From Streptomyces sp. NBC_01294 (GTDB lineage: Bacteria; Actinomycetota; Actinomycetes; Streptomycetales; Streptomycetaceae), in the NCBI RefSeq assembly GCF_035917235.1, contig NZ_CP108423.1:6105501-6169500 (forward strand): 64,000 nt of DNA, given 5' to 3'. How positions within the stretch are numbered: the first letter of the stretch is position 1; each line of letters starts with the position of its first letter. Under the pieces are notes generated by a model. That model had not been told where the DNA came from. It searched no databases and worked only from the letters and a program-made list of their open reading frames with translations. Positions 1-10,326 of the stretch are shown here, piece after piece. The translations under genes and the position numbers were made by a program.

Positions 1-264
1 GATGCCGCCGTGCATCATCGCGCCGATGGAGCCGAGGGTCTCGGCCAGTACGGCGGAGGCGCCGCCGTGGAGCAGTCCGTAGGGCTGGGTGTTGCCCATG
101 ACCGGCATGGTGGCCACGACCCGCTCGGCCGAGGCTTCCAGTATGCGGATGTCCATCCGCTCGCCGAGGTCGCCCGCCGAGAACAGCGCGGGCAGGTCGA
201 TGCCCAGGGCCGCGTACTCGTCGAGTACGTCCTGCGGAAACTTCACAGCGTGCTGCTGACCCAT
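1..264 (-). CDS. PaaI-type hotdog-fold thioesterase, 3' end outside window
   Basis: The first 88 codons run on the minus strand off the left edge. The visible protein begins MGQQHAVKFPQDVLDEYAAL and ends in the segment PYGLLHGGASAVLAETLGS, followed by IGAMMHGGI. The HGG(A/S) turn followed by a helix with a Glu is the signature of the PaaI/4-hydroxybenzoyl-CoA thioesterase hotdog family, which hydrolyses acyl- or aryl-CoA thioesters in the cytoplasm. A GGAG sequence lies seven bases before the ATG and fixes the start. The molybdopterin oxidoreductase stop lies 54 bases upstream on the same strand, so the two may be co-transcribed. The CoA substrate cannot be told from sequence. Confidence 0.8.
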   Translation of the reverse strand, partial: MGQQHAVKFPQDVLDEYAALGIDLPALFSAGDLGERMDIRILEASAERVVATMPVMGNTQPYGLLHGGASAVLAETLGSIGAMMHGGI

Positions 265-318
265 GGGCCGGCTCCGTTCGTCAACGCTCGTTAACCTGCT
301 TGTGCTGAGGTCGTTCTA

Positions 319-2589
<2,271 letters not shown>

Positions 2590-2758
2590 CGCGCTCCCCT
2601 TCGAGCGTGCGTACGTATGCAGCACGTGTGGCCGCGTCCTTCGATCCTTGCACGGACCACGGAACGAGGGGAGAGCGGTCCGGGGCTCACCGGCCCTGGG
2701 CGGGTGCGCCGGGGGCGTCCGATGGGGTGGATGCGCCGGGGGAGGCGACGGGCCGGAA

Positions 2759-2781
2759 TTGTCGGTGGGGGCGCCTAGGAT
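2759..2781 (+). promoter_or_regulatory. RecA-NDp/PafBC-type damage promoter of polA
   Basis: TTGTCGGTG at 2759-2767, exactly eight bases, then TAGGAT at 2776-2781. This matches every defined position of the mycobacterial LexA-independent damage-promoter consensus TTGTCRGTG-N8-TANNNT. Only six bases separate the -10 hexamer from the GTG start, so the transcript is probably leaderless. Confidence 0.75.
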
Positions 2782-2787
2782 CGGGGC

Positions 2788-5508
2788 GTGGCAGATTCAG
2801 CATCGAAGAAGACCGACCAGACGACCGCAGCGGACCGCCCCCGCCTGATGCTCATGGACGGGCACTCCCTGGCGTACCGGGCGTTCTTCGCGCTGCCCGC
2901 GGAGAACTTCACGACCGCGACGGGCCAGCCGACCAACGCCATCTACGGCTTCGCGTCGATGCTGGCGAACACGCTGCGCGACGAGGCGCCCACGCACTTC
3001 GCGGTGGCGTTCGACGTGTCCCGCAAGACGTGGCGGTCGACCGAGTTCCCCGAGTACAAGGCGAACCGCTCCAAGACCCCCGACGAGTTCAAGGGGCAGG
3101 TGGAGCTGATCGGCGAGCTGCTCGACACGATGCACGTGCCGCGGTTCGCCGTCGACGGCTTCGAGGCCGACGACGTGATCGCGACGCTGGCGACGCAGGC
3201 GGAGGCCGCCGGCTTCGACGTGCTGATCGTCACCGGCGACCGGGACTCCTTCCAGCTGGTGTCCGAGCACACCACCGTGCTGTATCCGACGAAGGGCGTC
3301 TCCGAGCTCACCCGGTTCACGCCGGAGAAGGTCGAGGAGAAGTACGGGCTCACCCCGCAGCAGTACCCGGACTTCGCGGCGCTGCGCGGCGACCCGTCCG
3401 ACAATCTGCCGGGCATCCCGGGCGTCGGCGAGAAGACCGCAGCCAAGTGGATCACCCAGTTCGGGTCGTTCGCGGAGCTCGTGGAGCGTGCCGAGGAGGT
3501 CAAGGGCAAGGCCGGGCAGAACTTCCGGGACCACCTGGAGGCCGTCAAGCTCAACCGGGTCCTGACCGAGATGGTCAAGGACGTGGAACTGCCCAAGGCC
3601 CCCGCCGACCTGGCCCGCGTCGCGTACGACCGGACCGCCATGCTCGGTGTGCTCGACGTGCTGGAGATCCGCAACGCCTCGCTGCGCGAGCGGCTGCTCG
3701 CCGTGGACCCGGGCGCCGCCGAGGAGCCCGCCCCGGCTCCCGCGGCCAGTGTCGAGCTGGACGGGTCCGTGCTGGGCACGGGCGAGCTGGCGCCGTGGCT
3801 GGAGAGCCACGCGGGCGGGCCGCTGGGCATCGCGACCGTCGACAGCTGGGCCCTGGGCCAGGGCAGCATCAGCGAGATCGGGCTCGCTGCGGCCGCTGGC
3901 GCCGCCGCATGGTTCACGCCCGCCGAGCTGGACGAGGCCGACGAGCGGGCCTTCGCGGCCTGGGCCGCCGACCCGGCCAAGCCCAAGGTGGTGCACAACG
4001 CCAAGGGCCTGATGCGGGTCTTCCCCGAGCACGGCTGGAGCCTCGCGGGTGTCGCCATGGACACCGCGCTCGCCGCCTACCTGGTCAAGCCGGGCCGCCG
4101 GTCCTTCGACCTGGACGCCCTGTCCATGGAGTACCTGCACCGGGAGCTGGCGCCCGCCGCCGCCGACGGCCAGCTGGCCTTCGGCGCCGACGACACGGCC
4201 GAGGCCGAGGCGCTGATGGGGCAGGCCCGCGCGGTGCTGGACCTGGGCGACGCCTTCACCGACAAGCTCGCCGAGGTCGGTGCCGCGGAGCTGCTGCACG
4301 ACATGGAGCTGCCGACGTCCGAGCTCCTCGCCCGGATGGAGCGGTCGGGCATCGCCGCCGACCGCGACCACCTGGAGGCCATGGAGCAGCAGTTCGCCGG
4401 CGCCGTGCAGCAGGCGGTGAAGGAGGCGCACGCGGCGGTCGGCCACGAGTTCAACCTCGGTTCGCCCAAGCAGCTGCAGGAGGTCTTCTTCGGCGAGCTG
4501 GACCTGCCGAAGACGAAGAAGACCAAGACCGGCTACACCACGGACGCGGACGCGCTGGCCTGGCTGGCCACGCAGACGGACCACGAACTGCCGGTGATCA
4601 TGCTCCGCCACCGTGAGCAGGCCAAGCTGCGCGTCACCGTCGAGGGTCTGGTCAAGACCATCGCCGCCGACGGCCGGGTGCACACCAGCTTCAGCCAGAC
4701 CGTCGCCGCGACCGGCCGGCTGTCCTCCACCGACCCCAACCTGCAGAACGTGCCGGTGCGCACCGACGAGGGGCGCGCCATCCGCCGCGGCTTCGTCGTC
4801 GGCGAGGGCTTCGAGTCCCTCATGACGGCCGACTACAGCCAGATCGAGCTGCGCGTCATGGCCCACCTCTCCGAGGACGAGGGTCTGATCGAGGCGTTCG
4901 CGACCGGCGAGGACCTGCACACCACCGTCGCCTCCCAGGTGTTCGGGGTGGAGCGGTCCGCGGTCGACGCCGAGATGCGCCGCAAGATCAAGGCCATGTC
5001 GTACGGCCTCGCGTACGGGCTCTCCGCCTTCGGCCTCGCCCAGCAGCTGAACATCGAGCCCGCCGAGGCGCGCGGCCTGATGGAGACGTTCTTCGAGCGG
5101 TTCGGCGGGGTCCGCGAGTACCTGCAGCGCGTCGTGGACGAGGCCCGGGCCACCGGATACACGGCGACGGTCTTCGGCCGCCGCCGGTACCTGCCCGACC
5201 TCAACAGCGACAACCGCCAGCGCCGCGAGGCCGCCGAGCGGATGGCGCTCAACGCCCCGATCCAGGGCACCGCCGCCGACATCGTCAAGGTCGCGATGCT
5301 GCGCGTGGACAAGGCGATCGCCGAGGCCGGCCTGCGGTCGCGGATGCTGCTCCAGGTCCACGACGAAATCGTGCTGGAGATCGCCCCGGGCGAGCGCGAG
5401 CGGGTCGAGGAGCTGGTGCGCCGCGAGATGGGCGCCGCCGTCGAGCTCCGGGCCGCGCTGGACGTGTCCGTGGGCGTCGGCCCGGACTGGGAGTCCGCCG
5501 CGCACTGA
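2788..5508 (+). CDS. polA: DNA polymerase I
   Basis: A 906-residue DNA polymerase I that fills gaps and removes primers in replication and excision repair. The N-terminal 5' nuclease shows LMDGHSLAYRAFFALP, GFEADDVIATLA (about residue 125), VTGDRDSFQLV and the helix-hairpin-helix GIPGVGEKTA. The central 3'-5' exonuclease fold is present but the DxE motif is replaced by TVDSWALG and later acidic ligands are missing, so proofreading is probably absent, as in other actinobacterial PolA. Polymerase motifs are A (DYSQIELR, residue 682), B (RRKIKAMSYGLAYG, about 731) and C (VHDEIVLE, about 857). GTG start. A hairpin at 5524-5560 terminates it against the convergent DUF4184 gene. Confidence 0.98.
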   Translation: MADSASKKTDQTTAADRPRLMLMDGHSLAYRAFFALPAENFTTATGQPTNAIYGFASMLANTLRDEAPTHFAVAFDVSRKTWRSTEFPEYKANRSKTPDEFKGQVELIGELLDTMHVPRFAVDGFEADDVIATLATQAEAAGFDVLIVTGDRDSFQLVSEHTTVLYPTKGVSELTRFTPEKVEEKYGLTPQQYPDFAALRGDPSDNLPGIPGVGEKTAAKWITQFGSFAELVERAEEVKGKAGQNFRDHLEAVKLNRVLTEMVKDVELPKAPADLARVAYDRTAMLGVLDVLEIRNASLRERLLAVDPGAAEEPAPAPAASVELDGSVLGTGELAPWLESHAGGPLGIATVDSWALGQGSISEIGLAAAAGAAAWFTPAELDEADERAFAAWAADPAKPKVVHNAKGLMRVFPEHGWSLAGVAMDTALAAYLVKPGRRSFDLDALSMEYLHRELAPAAADGQLAFGADDTAEAEALMGQARAVLDLGDAFTDKLAEVGAAELLHDMELPTSELLARMERSGIAADRDHLEAMEQQFAGAVQQAVKEAHAAVGHEFNLGSPKQLQEVFFGELDLPKTKKTKTGYTTDADALAWLATQTDHELPVIMLRHREQAKLRVTVEGLVKTIAADGRVHTSFSQTVAATGRLSSTDPNLQNVPVRTDEGRAIRRGFVVGEGFESLMTADYSQIELRVMAHLSEDEGLIEAFATGEDLHTTVASQVFGVERSAVDAEMRRKIKAMSYGLAYGLSAFGLAQQLNIEPAEARGLMETFFERFGGVREYLQRVVDEARATGYTATVFGRRRYLPDLNSDNRQRREAAERMALNAPIQGTAADIVKVAMLRVDKAIAEAGLRSRMLLQVHDEIVLEIAPGERERVEELVRREMGAAVELRAALDVSVGVGPDWESAAH

Positions 5509-5523
5509 CCCGCGTACGCGCAC

Positions 5524-5560
5524 GCCCGTCCCCGCCGTAAGTCAGGCGGTGGGGACGGGC
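5524..5560. terminator. hairpin terminator between convergent polA and DUF4184 gene
   Basis: GCCCGTCCCC (5524-5533) pairs perfectly with GGGGACGGGC (5551-5560) around a 17-base loop. It lies just after the polA stop and overlaps the last codons of the opposing gene, so it may serve both directions. Confidence 0.6.
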
Positions 5561-6402
5561 GTTCGCGTTTCCTCGTCCGTGCGGTCACGGTCGCGGTCGC
5601 GGCGGTGGAGCAGGCGTACGAGGACCCCGTACAGAAGCAGGGCCACGGCGAGGCCGGCGCCCGCGCCGAAGCAGACCGTCGGGATGATGTCGAACGGCGT
5701 ACGGATCCGGTCGAAGAAGGTGTAGAAGCGGATCACGCGCATCGTGACCCCGGCCGCCACGCACACCGCGACGAGGGCGATCGCGCCCCAGACCTCCGCG
5801 CGGCCGAGCACCGGCACCGAGGCGGGGGCCGCGGAGTCGGGAAGGCGGCGCAGCGCGGTCGCCGTGAACCAGAGCAGCGCGCAGGCCGCGACCGCCGAAC
5901 TGCCGTACTGGAGGTACGAGTAGAGGGGCAGGCCGAAGGCGAGCGGCTCGCCGAGCTCCGGCAGCGCGTTCGTTCCCCAGCGGTCGATGTGCGTGAAGCT
6001 GTCCCACACCACGTGGGTGAGGGAACCGGCGACCGCCGATACGTAGAACCAGGCGGCGAGCGCGGGCAGTCGGCGACGCCCGCGCCACTCCTCGCCCCGT
6101 ACGAAGGCGTGGACCCTGCCCTGCCGGCCGCGCGGCAGGAGCGCGATCAGCGGCTCGCGCAGCAGCAGCCAGCACCCCACGAGGACGGCGGTGAGCACGG
6201 CGTCCAGCGTGAACACCCCCGCCAGGGAGTGCGTGAAGCTCCCGTACGCCATGACGCCCTCGACGATCGCGTCAGTGAAGTAGAAGGTGTCCGGCGCGAA
6301 CGAGCCGAGGACCAGTGCGGAGGCGACCAGGGGGCCCCGTGCGCGCCCCGTCCGGCGGACGGCCGGAAGTACGGCAGCCGCATGGCTGAGAGTGAACGGC
6401 AT
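5542..6402 (-). CDS. DUF4184 family integral membrane protein
   Basis: This 286-residue protein starts MPFTLSHAAAVLPAVRR and continues with several hydrophobic segments; the opening FTLSHAAAVLP and the SHxxH-type His pattern (HVVWDSFTHIDRWG) are characteristic of DUF4184. The family resembles membrane-bound metal-dependent hydrolases (YdjM/PF04307-like) but has no assigned activity. About six to seven membrane helices can be counted. CAGGAGAGG lies seven bases before the ATG. The C-terminus is a short charged tail rich in Arg/Asp (RRDRDRDRTDEE). It is monocistronic, convergent with polA and divergent from the transglycosylase gene. Confidence 0.8.
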   Translation of the reverse strand: MPFTLSHAAAVLPAVRRTGRARGPLVASALVLGSFAPDTFYFTDAIVEGVMAYGSFTHSLAGVFTLDAVLTAVLVGCWLLLREPLIALLPRGRQGRVHAFVRGEEWRGRRRLPALAAWFYVSAVAGSLTHVVWDSFTHIDRWGTNALPELGEPLAFGLPLYSYLQYGSSAVAACALLWFTATALRRLPDSAAPASVPVLGRAEVWGAIALVAVCVAAGVTMRVIRFYTFFDRIRTPFDIIPTVCFGAGAGLAVALLLYGVLVRLLHRRDRDRDRTDEETRTPVPTA

Positions 6403-6595
6403 GGCACCTCTCCTGGTTTCCGTGGACGTTCCCGTGGATGTTCCTTACTTCGGGCCAATGCGCCCGAAGGGTCCCGACAGTATGCGTGACCTGCGCGCGG
6501 ACGTGGCGATGTGGTGAATTCCGGCCCATCGTCCGTGCCCCTTGCAGGGAGTTGACATAGGGTCACGCGGACGTCGAGGGGGAGGGGTCCGGCTC

Positions 6596-7924
6596 ATGTC
6601 GGCTCGAATAATCGGACGCAGGCTGCGCAGGGGAGCGACGGCCGCCGTGATCTCCGCACTGGTGGTCGCCGCGGTGACCGCCTCGCAGGGTCCGGCGGGT
6701 GGGCACACCGACCGGGCGGCCACGGCCGGCGAGGCCGGTCCGCAGCCCGTCCCGGCGGACGCGCCCGGCGGGGACTCCGCCTACTTCACCGAACTCCCGC
6801 CGCTCGTGAGCCCGCAGCCGCCGGCCGTGCTGCCGGACGAGGCGCAGCCGACGCCGCCACAGGCCCCGGCGACGCCGGACGTGGCGCCGGCCGCGGCCGG
6901 GACCGCACCGGTGGAAGGCGCGCAGGGGATACCGGCGACCGTGCTCGCGGCGTACCTGCGCGCGGAGCGGACGGTGGGGCAGAGCGACCCCGGCTGCGGC
7001 CTGCGCTGGCAACTCCTCGCGGCGATCGGCAAGGTGGAGTCCGGGCAGGCGCGCGGCGGCCGGGTCGACGCGGCCGGGACCACCCTGCGGCCGATCCTGG
7101 GGCCCGTCCTCGACGGCAACGGCTTCGCGAACATCTCGGACACGGACGGCGGCGCCTACGACGGCGACACCAGCTACGACCGGGCGGTCGGGCCGATGCA
7201 GTTCATCCCCTCCACGTGGGCGGCGTGGGGCCAGGACGCGGACGGCGACGGGCGGCGCAACCCCAACAACGTGTACGACGCGGCCCTCGCGGCCGGGCGT
7301 TACCTGTGCGCGGGCAGCCGCGACCTGCGGGTGGACGCGGACCTGGACCGGGCCGTGCTCTCCTACAACCGATCGGCCGAGTACCTGCGCACGGTGCGGT
7401 CCTGGTTCACGTACTACCTGAAGGGGACGCACGAGATCCCGGACCGGCCCGGTACGGGACCGGGCACACCCACGCCGCAGCCCCCGAGTTCCACCCCGAA
7501 GCCAACCCCGACGCCGGAGCCGACTCCGAAGCCAACCCCGACGCCGGAGCCGACTCCGACGCCTACGCCTACGCCGGACCCGAAGCCCACCCCGACGCCT
7601 ACGCCTACGCCGGACCCGACCCCGACGCCCACGCCGACGCCGGACCCGAAGCCCACCCCGACGCCTACGCCTACGCCGGACCCGAAGCCCACCCCGACGC
7701 CTACGCCTACGCCTACGCCGACCCCGACGCCTACGCCGACCCCGACCCCGACCCCGACCCCTACGTCGACCCCGACGCCGGACCCGAAGCCCTCGCCGAC
7801 CCCGACGCCCACGCTCACACCCACGCCGACCCCGACGCCTGGCTCGTCACGCACGCCGAAGCCTGCCGCGTCGCCGTCCTCCACCCCGGCGGTGCCCCGG
7901 CCGACCCCCGGGCAGCACACCTAA
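6596..7924 (+). CDS. secreted lytic murein transglycosylase with Pro-Thr tail
   Basis: This 442-residue protein has an N-terminal signal segment ([20 protein letters not shown]), a Pro/Ala linker, then a MltB/SLT_2-like catalytic domain at about residues 120-280. Visible landmarks are AAIGKVESG, whose Glu is the expected catalytic acid, [14 protein letters not shown] and the Asp-rich [16 protein letters not shown], which resembles a calcium loop. It should cleave the glycan of peptidoglycan outside the cell. From about residue 285 to the end the protein is almost entirely (PT)n, EP, DP and KP repeats, about 150 residues, a flexible wall-spanning or O-mannosylated tail. The start is at the ATG behind GGGGGAGGGG; an in-frame ATG 18 codons upstream lacks a ribosome site. 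Confidence 0.87.
   Translation: MSARIIGRRLRRGATAAVISALVVAAVTASQGPAGGHTDRAATAGEAGPQPVPADAPGGDSAYFTELPPLVSPQPPAVLPDEAQPTPPQAPATPDVAPAAAGTAPVEGAQGIPATVLAAYLRAERTVGQSDPGCGLRWQLLAAIGKVESGQARGGRVDAAGTTLRPILGPVLDGNGFANISDTDGGAYDGDTSYDRAVGPMQFIPSTWAAWGQDADGDGRRNPNNVYDAALAAGRYLCAGSRDLRVDADLDRAVLSYNRSAEYLRTVRSWFTYYLKGTHEIPDRPGTGPGTPTPQPPSSTPKPTPTPEPTPKPTPTPEPTPTPTPTPDPKPTPTPTPTPDPTPTPTPTPDPKPTPTPTPTPDPKPTPTPTPTPTPTPTPTPTPTPTPTPTSTPTPDPKPSPTPTPTLTPTPTPTPGSSRTPKPAASPSSTPAVPRPTPGQHT
7490..7850 (+). repeat. Pro-Thr/Pro-Asp coding tandem repeat
   Basis: A low-complexity tract inside the transglycosylase gene built from irregular units of about 35 bases that mix CCGACGCCTACGCC and CCGGACCCGAAGCCC. Near-perfect copies start around 7556, 7591 and 7655. 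It encodes [15 protein letters not shown] repeats and is a likely site of length variation by slippage or unequal crossover. Confidence 0.85.
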
Positions 7925-7968
7925 GCCGTGTCTTGTGGATCAAGCCGGCTCGCGGATCGAGGCTGGGG

Positions 7969-8952
7969 TCAGTTCGTGCAGCCGGGAATCGACCCGACGG
8001 GCCGGCAGTTGTTGGGCGTGTTCTCGACGATCCGGCTCCTGACGAGGGTCAGGGAGCCGCCAGAGGGTCCTTGCCAGACGCCGCCGCCGTTGAGCGCGAT
8101 GTTGCGCCGCACCTTTGTGTCCGTCAGCGTGGTGGTGCCGTCATTGGCGATGCCGCCACCCGTTTGGCCCGCGCGGTTGTCCGCGATGGTCGTCGAGGAG
8201 ATGTTCAGCGGAGCGCGGTCGTTGTAGATTCCGCCGCCCTGCTGGAAGGCGCGGTTGTCGTCGATGTGCGAGTTCTTGATGGTCGTGGAGACCCCGGCGG
8301 TGAAGAGGCCGCCCCCCAGCTCCGTGGCCTGGTTTCGCACCAGTTTGGTCTTCTGCAGCAGGGTGGTGCTTCCCGGCCCGTTGTAGATGGCACCACCCCG
8401 CTGGGCAGCACTGTCCCGCACGACGCTGTTGTACATCTCAAGGGTGCTGCTCTGGTTCACGAAGATGGCGCCCCCCTGGTTCGCCGTGCTGTTGGTCACG
8501 GTGCTGTGCTTGAGGATGAGCGTCCCTCCGTCCGTGGGCAGGTAGGTGCCGGCGTAGTCGAGATAGCCGCCGCCGGTCGCGGTGACACCCTCGACGGTCA
8601 GGCGCCCGCCGGGGCCGTCGATCTGAGCGATGCGGAAGCCCTCGGTCGCGTCGGGATCCCGTCGGATGGTGGTCTTGTTCCCCAGCAGCGTGACGGTGCC
8701 CGTGATCAGGGGCAGGGCGTTGGGGCCGAGACCGCCGGTCGACGCGGGAGTGAGGACGTTGTAGACGCATTTGGGTGCGAGCCGGATGGTGTGCGGTCCG
8801 GTGTTGTTGTTCGCGGCGATGATCGCGTTGTTGAGGGCGGTGACGTCGCACGGAATGGCCGCCAGGGAGGTCGCGCCCGCGGTGCTGCCGAGACTGAGCG
8901 CGGCCACGAACGGCACAGCCAGGGCCACGGCCTTGAGCTGACGTCTGTGCAT
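7969..8952 (-). CDS. secreted right-handed parallel beta-helix protein
   Basis: A 327-residue protein with a signal peptide (LKAVALAVPFVAALSLGSTAGA) and then regularly spaced turns such as TGGGYLDYAG, NQGGAIFVN, QRGGAIYNG, LGGGLFTAG, QQGGGIYND, QTGGGIAND and NGGGVWQG. These GG(G/A)-I turns every 22-26 residues are typical of pectate-lyase-like right-handed beta-helix proteins (polymorphic outer membrane/choice-of-anchor relatives). No catalytic residues or carbohydrate partner can be named. Four Cys residues may form disulfides. The start is MHRRQLK because GGAGAAG precedes it; the upstream ATG would put the ribosome site inside the gene. An 18-bp perfect palindrome lies 20 bases upstream. 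Confidence 0.75.
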   Translation of the reverse strand: MHRRQLKAVALAVPFVAALSLGSTAGATSLAAIPCDVTALNNAIIAANNNTGPHTIRLAPKCVYNVLTPASTGGLGPNALPLITGTVTLLGNKTTIRRDPDATEGFRIAQIDGPGGRLTVEGVTATGGGYLDYAGTYLPTDGGTLILKHSTVTNSTANQGGAIFVNQSSTLEMYNSVVRDSAAQRGGAIYNGPGSTTLLQKTKLVRNQATELGGGLFTAGVSTTIKNSHIDDNRAFQQGGGIYNDRAPLNISSTTIADNRAGQTGGGIANDGTTTLTDTKVRRNIALNGGGVWQGPSGGSLTLVRSRIVENTPNNCRPVGSIPGCTN

Positions 8953-8971
8953 CACTTCTCCGATCGCCATG

Positions 8972-8989
8972 TGTAATCATTTGATTACA
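8972..8989. promoter_or_regulatory. palindromic operator candidate upstream of beta-helix gene
   Basis: TGTAATCA and TGATTACA form a perfect inverted repeat around TT, 20-37 bases upstream of the beta-helix start codon. The AT-rich sequence stands out in a region of about 70% GC and has the length of a GntR- or MarR-type operator. No regulator gene is adjacent, so the binding protein is unknown. Confidence 0.55.
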
Positions 8990-9179
8990 GTCTGTTGCTG
9001 ATCAGTGTTCCATGGGGTGGGCGTCCCGCCGTGCGCAACGCGACGGTGGGTGTGCCGGCGGACGCCGAGGTCCCCCCAGGCGGCCCAGCGGTGATCTGCG
9101 GCTCGAACGGTTCTCATCTCGCCCCCGCGTTGCTACGGTGCCCCATCTCTGACGCCTCATCAGATTTCGGAGCCCCGGC

Positions 9180-9320
9180 ATGCGCGCATTCGTCGCCGCC
9201 GCCATCGGCCTCGCGGCCGCGCTGGCCCTCGTGTTCGCCATCACGGCGTTCGGGGTGCCCGAAGGCGAGACCTCACCCAAGCCCCTGCTCACCACCGCGC
9301 CCCCCGCGCCCGGAAAGTAG
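9180..9320 (+). CDS. SPW_0924-type small membrane/secreted protein
   Basis: A 46-residue ORF beginning MRAFVAAAIGLAAALALVFA, with a single hydrophobic helix followed by a short Pro/Thr tail that ends in APPAPGK. The length, the SPKPLLTT motif and the position next to DUF3068 fit the Streptomyces SPW_0924 family, whose function is unknown. GGAG lies eight bases before the ATG. The stop is 13 bases before the DUF3068 ATG, so the two are co-transcribed. A dyad TCTGA-N7-TCAGA (9148-9164) sits directly in front and may be part of the promoter or leader. Confidence 0.75.
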   Translation: MRAFVAAAIGLAAALALVFAITAFGVPEGETSPKPLLTTAPPAPGK

Positions 9321-9333
9321 AGGAGGCCCGGCC

Positions 9334-10326
9334 ATGCGACGCAGAGCGAGCCTCGTCCTGCTTGCCCTCGCCGTGTTCTGCGCGGCCCTCGCACCGCTGC
9401 TGCGCTGGTACGCGTACCCCCGTCTCGCCAAGATCCCGCCGAGCCAGTACCAGGAGATGGTCCTGGAGGCGAAGGACGCGACCCTCCTCGACTACACCGG
9501 CGGCATGCAGCCGAAGAAGGTCGACAAGGTCACGATCGTCCAGACCCTCAAGGGCAACGTGGAGGCGTCGAAGGAGATCGAGTCGAGCGCCGGCAAGGAC
9601 GTCGTGGTCTGGGACACGCTGTCCTACATCATCGGCCCCGACGGCAAGATGGTCTCCCAGATCCCCGAGCGCTACATCTTCGACGCGCACACCCAGGACC
9701 CGGTGCACGCCACCGGGGAGATGGTCGACGGGGACCCGGTCAAGCGCGAGGGCATCGAGTTCAAGTGGCCGTTCTTCACCGAGCCGCGCGACTACCTGTA
9801 CTTCGACGCGCAGACCCGCACCTCCTCGCCGATCCACTACGTCGGGCCGCGCACGTTCAAGGGCATGGACGTCTACTACTTTGAGCAGACCATCCCGTGG
9901 ACCAAGGTCGCGATGCCGAAGAAGATGCCGATCGAGGGCATCGACCCGGCGACGATCGAGGCGGCCACCGGCACCACCCTCTGGTACACCGCCAAGGTGA
10001 GGTTCTGGGTCGACCCGGTGACGGGGGCGCCGGTCAACGCCGAGCAGGACATCCAGCAGGAGATGCGCGGCGGCATCGCGGCGGGCGGCCCCGACGGCAA
10101 GCTGACCGCCTTCGCCGGGCACGTGACGATGCGCGAGGACTACTCCGACTACACGGTCGAGCTGGTCAAGTCGAACCGCATGAAGGTCCTCGCGCTGCAC
10201 ACCTACGCGCCGATCGGCCTGGGGACCGGCGGGCTCGCGCTGCTGGGGCTGGCGCTGTGGCTGGAGGCCCGCGGCCGCCGCGTGCGGGAGGAAGGGCAAG
10301 GGCAGGGGGAAGGGATCAGCGTCTGA
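9334..10326 (+). CDS. DUF3068 (PorA-like) membrane-anchored protein
   Basis: A 330-residue protein with one N-terminal membrane helix (LVLLALAVFCAALAPLL), a large hydrophilic domain, and a second helix near the C-terminus (GLGTGGLALLGLALWLEA) before a basic/acidic tail. The layout and phrases such as YAYPRLAKIPPSQY identify DUF3068, sometimes called porin PorA family although pore activity is not established in Streptomyces. AGGAGG lies seven bases before the ATG, so it is a strong start. The last 11 bases overlap the end of hrpB on the other strand. It follows the SPW_0924 gene and probably forms a two-gene unit exposed on the cell surface. Confidence 0.82.
   Translation: MRRRASLVLLALAVFCAALAPLLRWYAYPRLAKIPPSQYQEMVLEAKDATLLDYTGGMQPKKVDKVTIVQTLKGNVEASKEIESSAGKDVVVWDTLSYIIGPDGKMVSQIPERYIFDAHTQDPVHATGEMVDGDPVKREGIEFKWPFFTEPRDYLYFDAQTRTSSPIHYVGPRTFKGMDVYYFEQTIPWTKVAMPKKMPIEGIDPATIEAATGTTLWYTAKVRFWVDPVTGAPVNAEQDIQQEMRGGIAAGGPDGKLTAFAGHVTMREDYSDYTVELVKSNRMKVLALHTYAPIGLGTGGLALLGLALWLEARGRRVREEGQGQGEGISV

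Noticed and set aside
7216..8976. 586-codon frame across the transglycosylase tail and the beta-helix gene.
   Set aside because: Created by the repeat tract and by antisense to the beta-helix gene; no domain.
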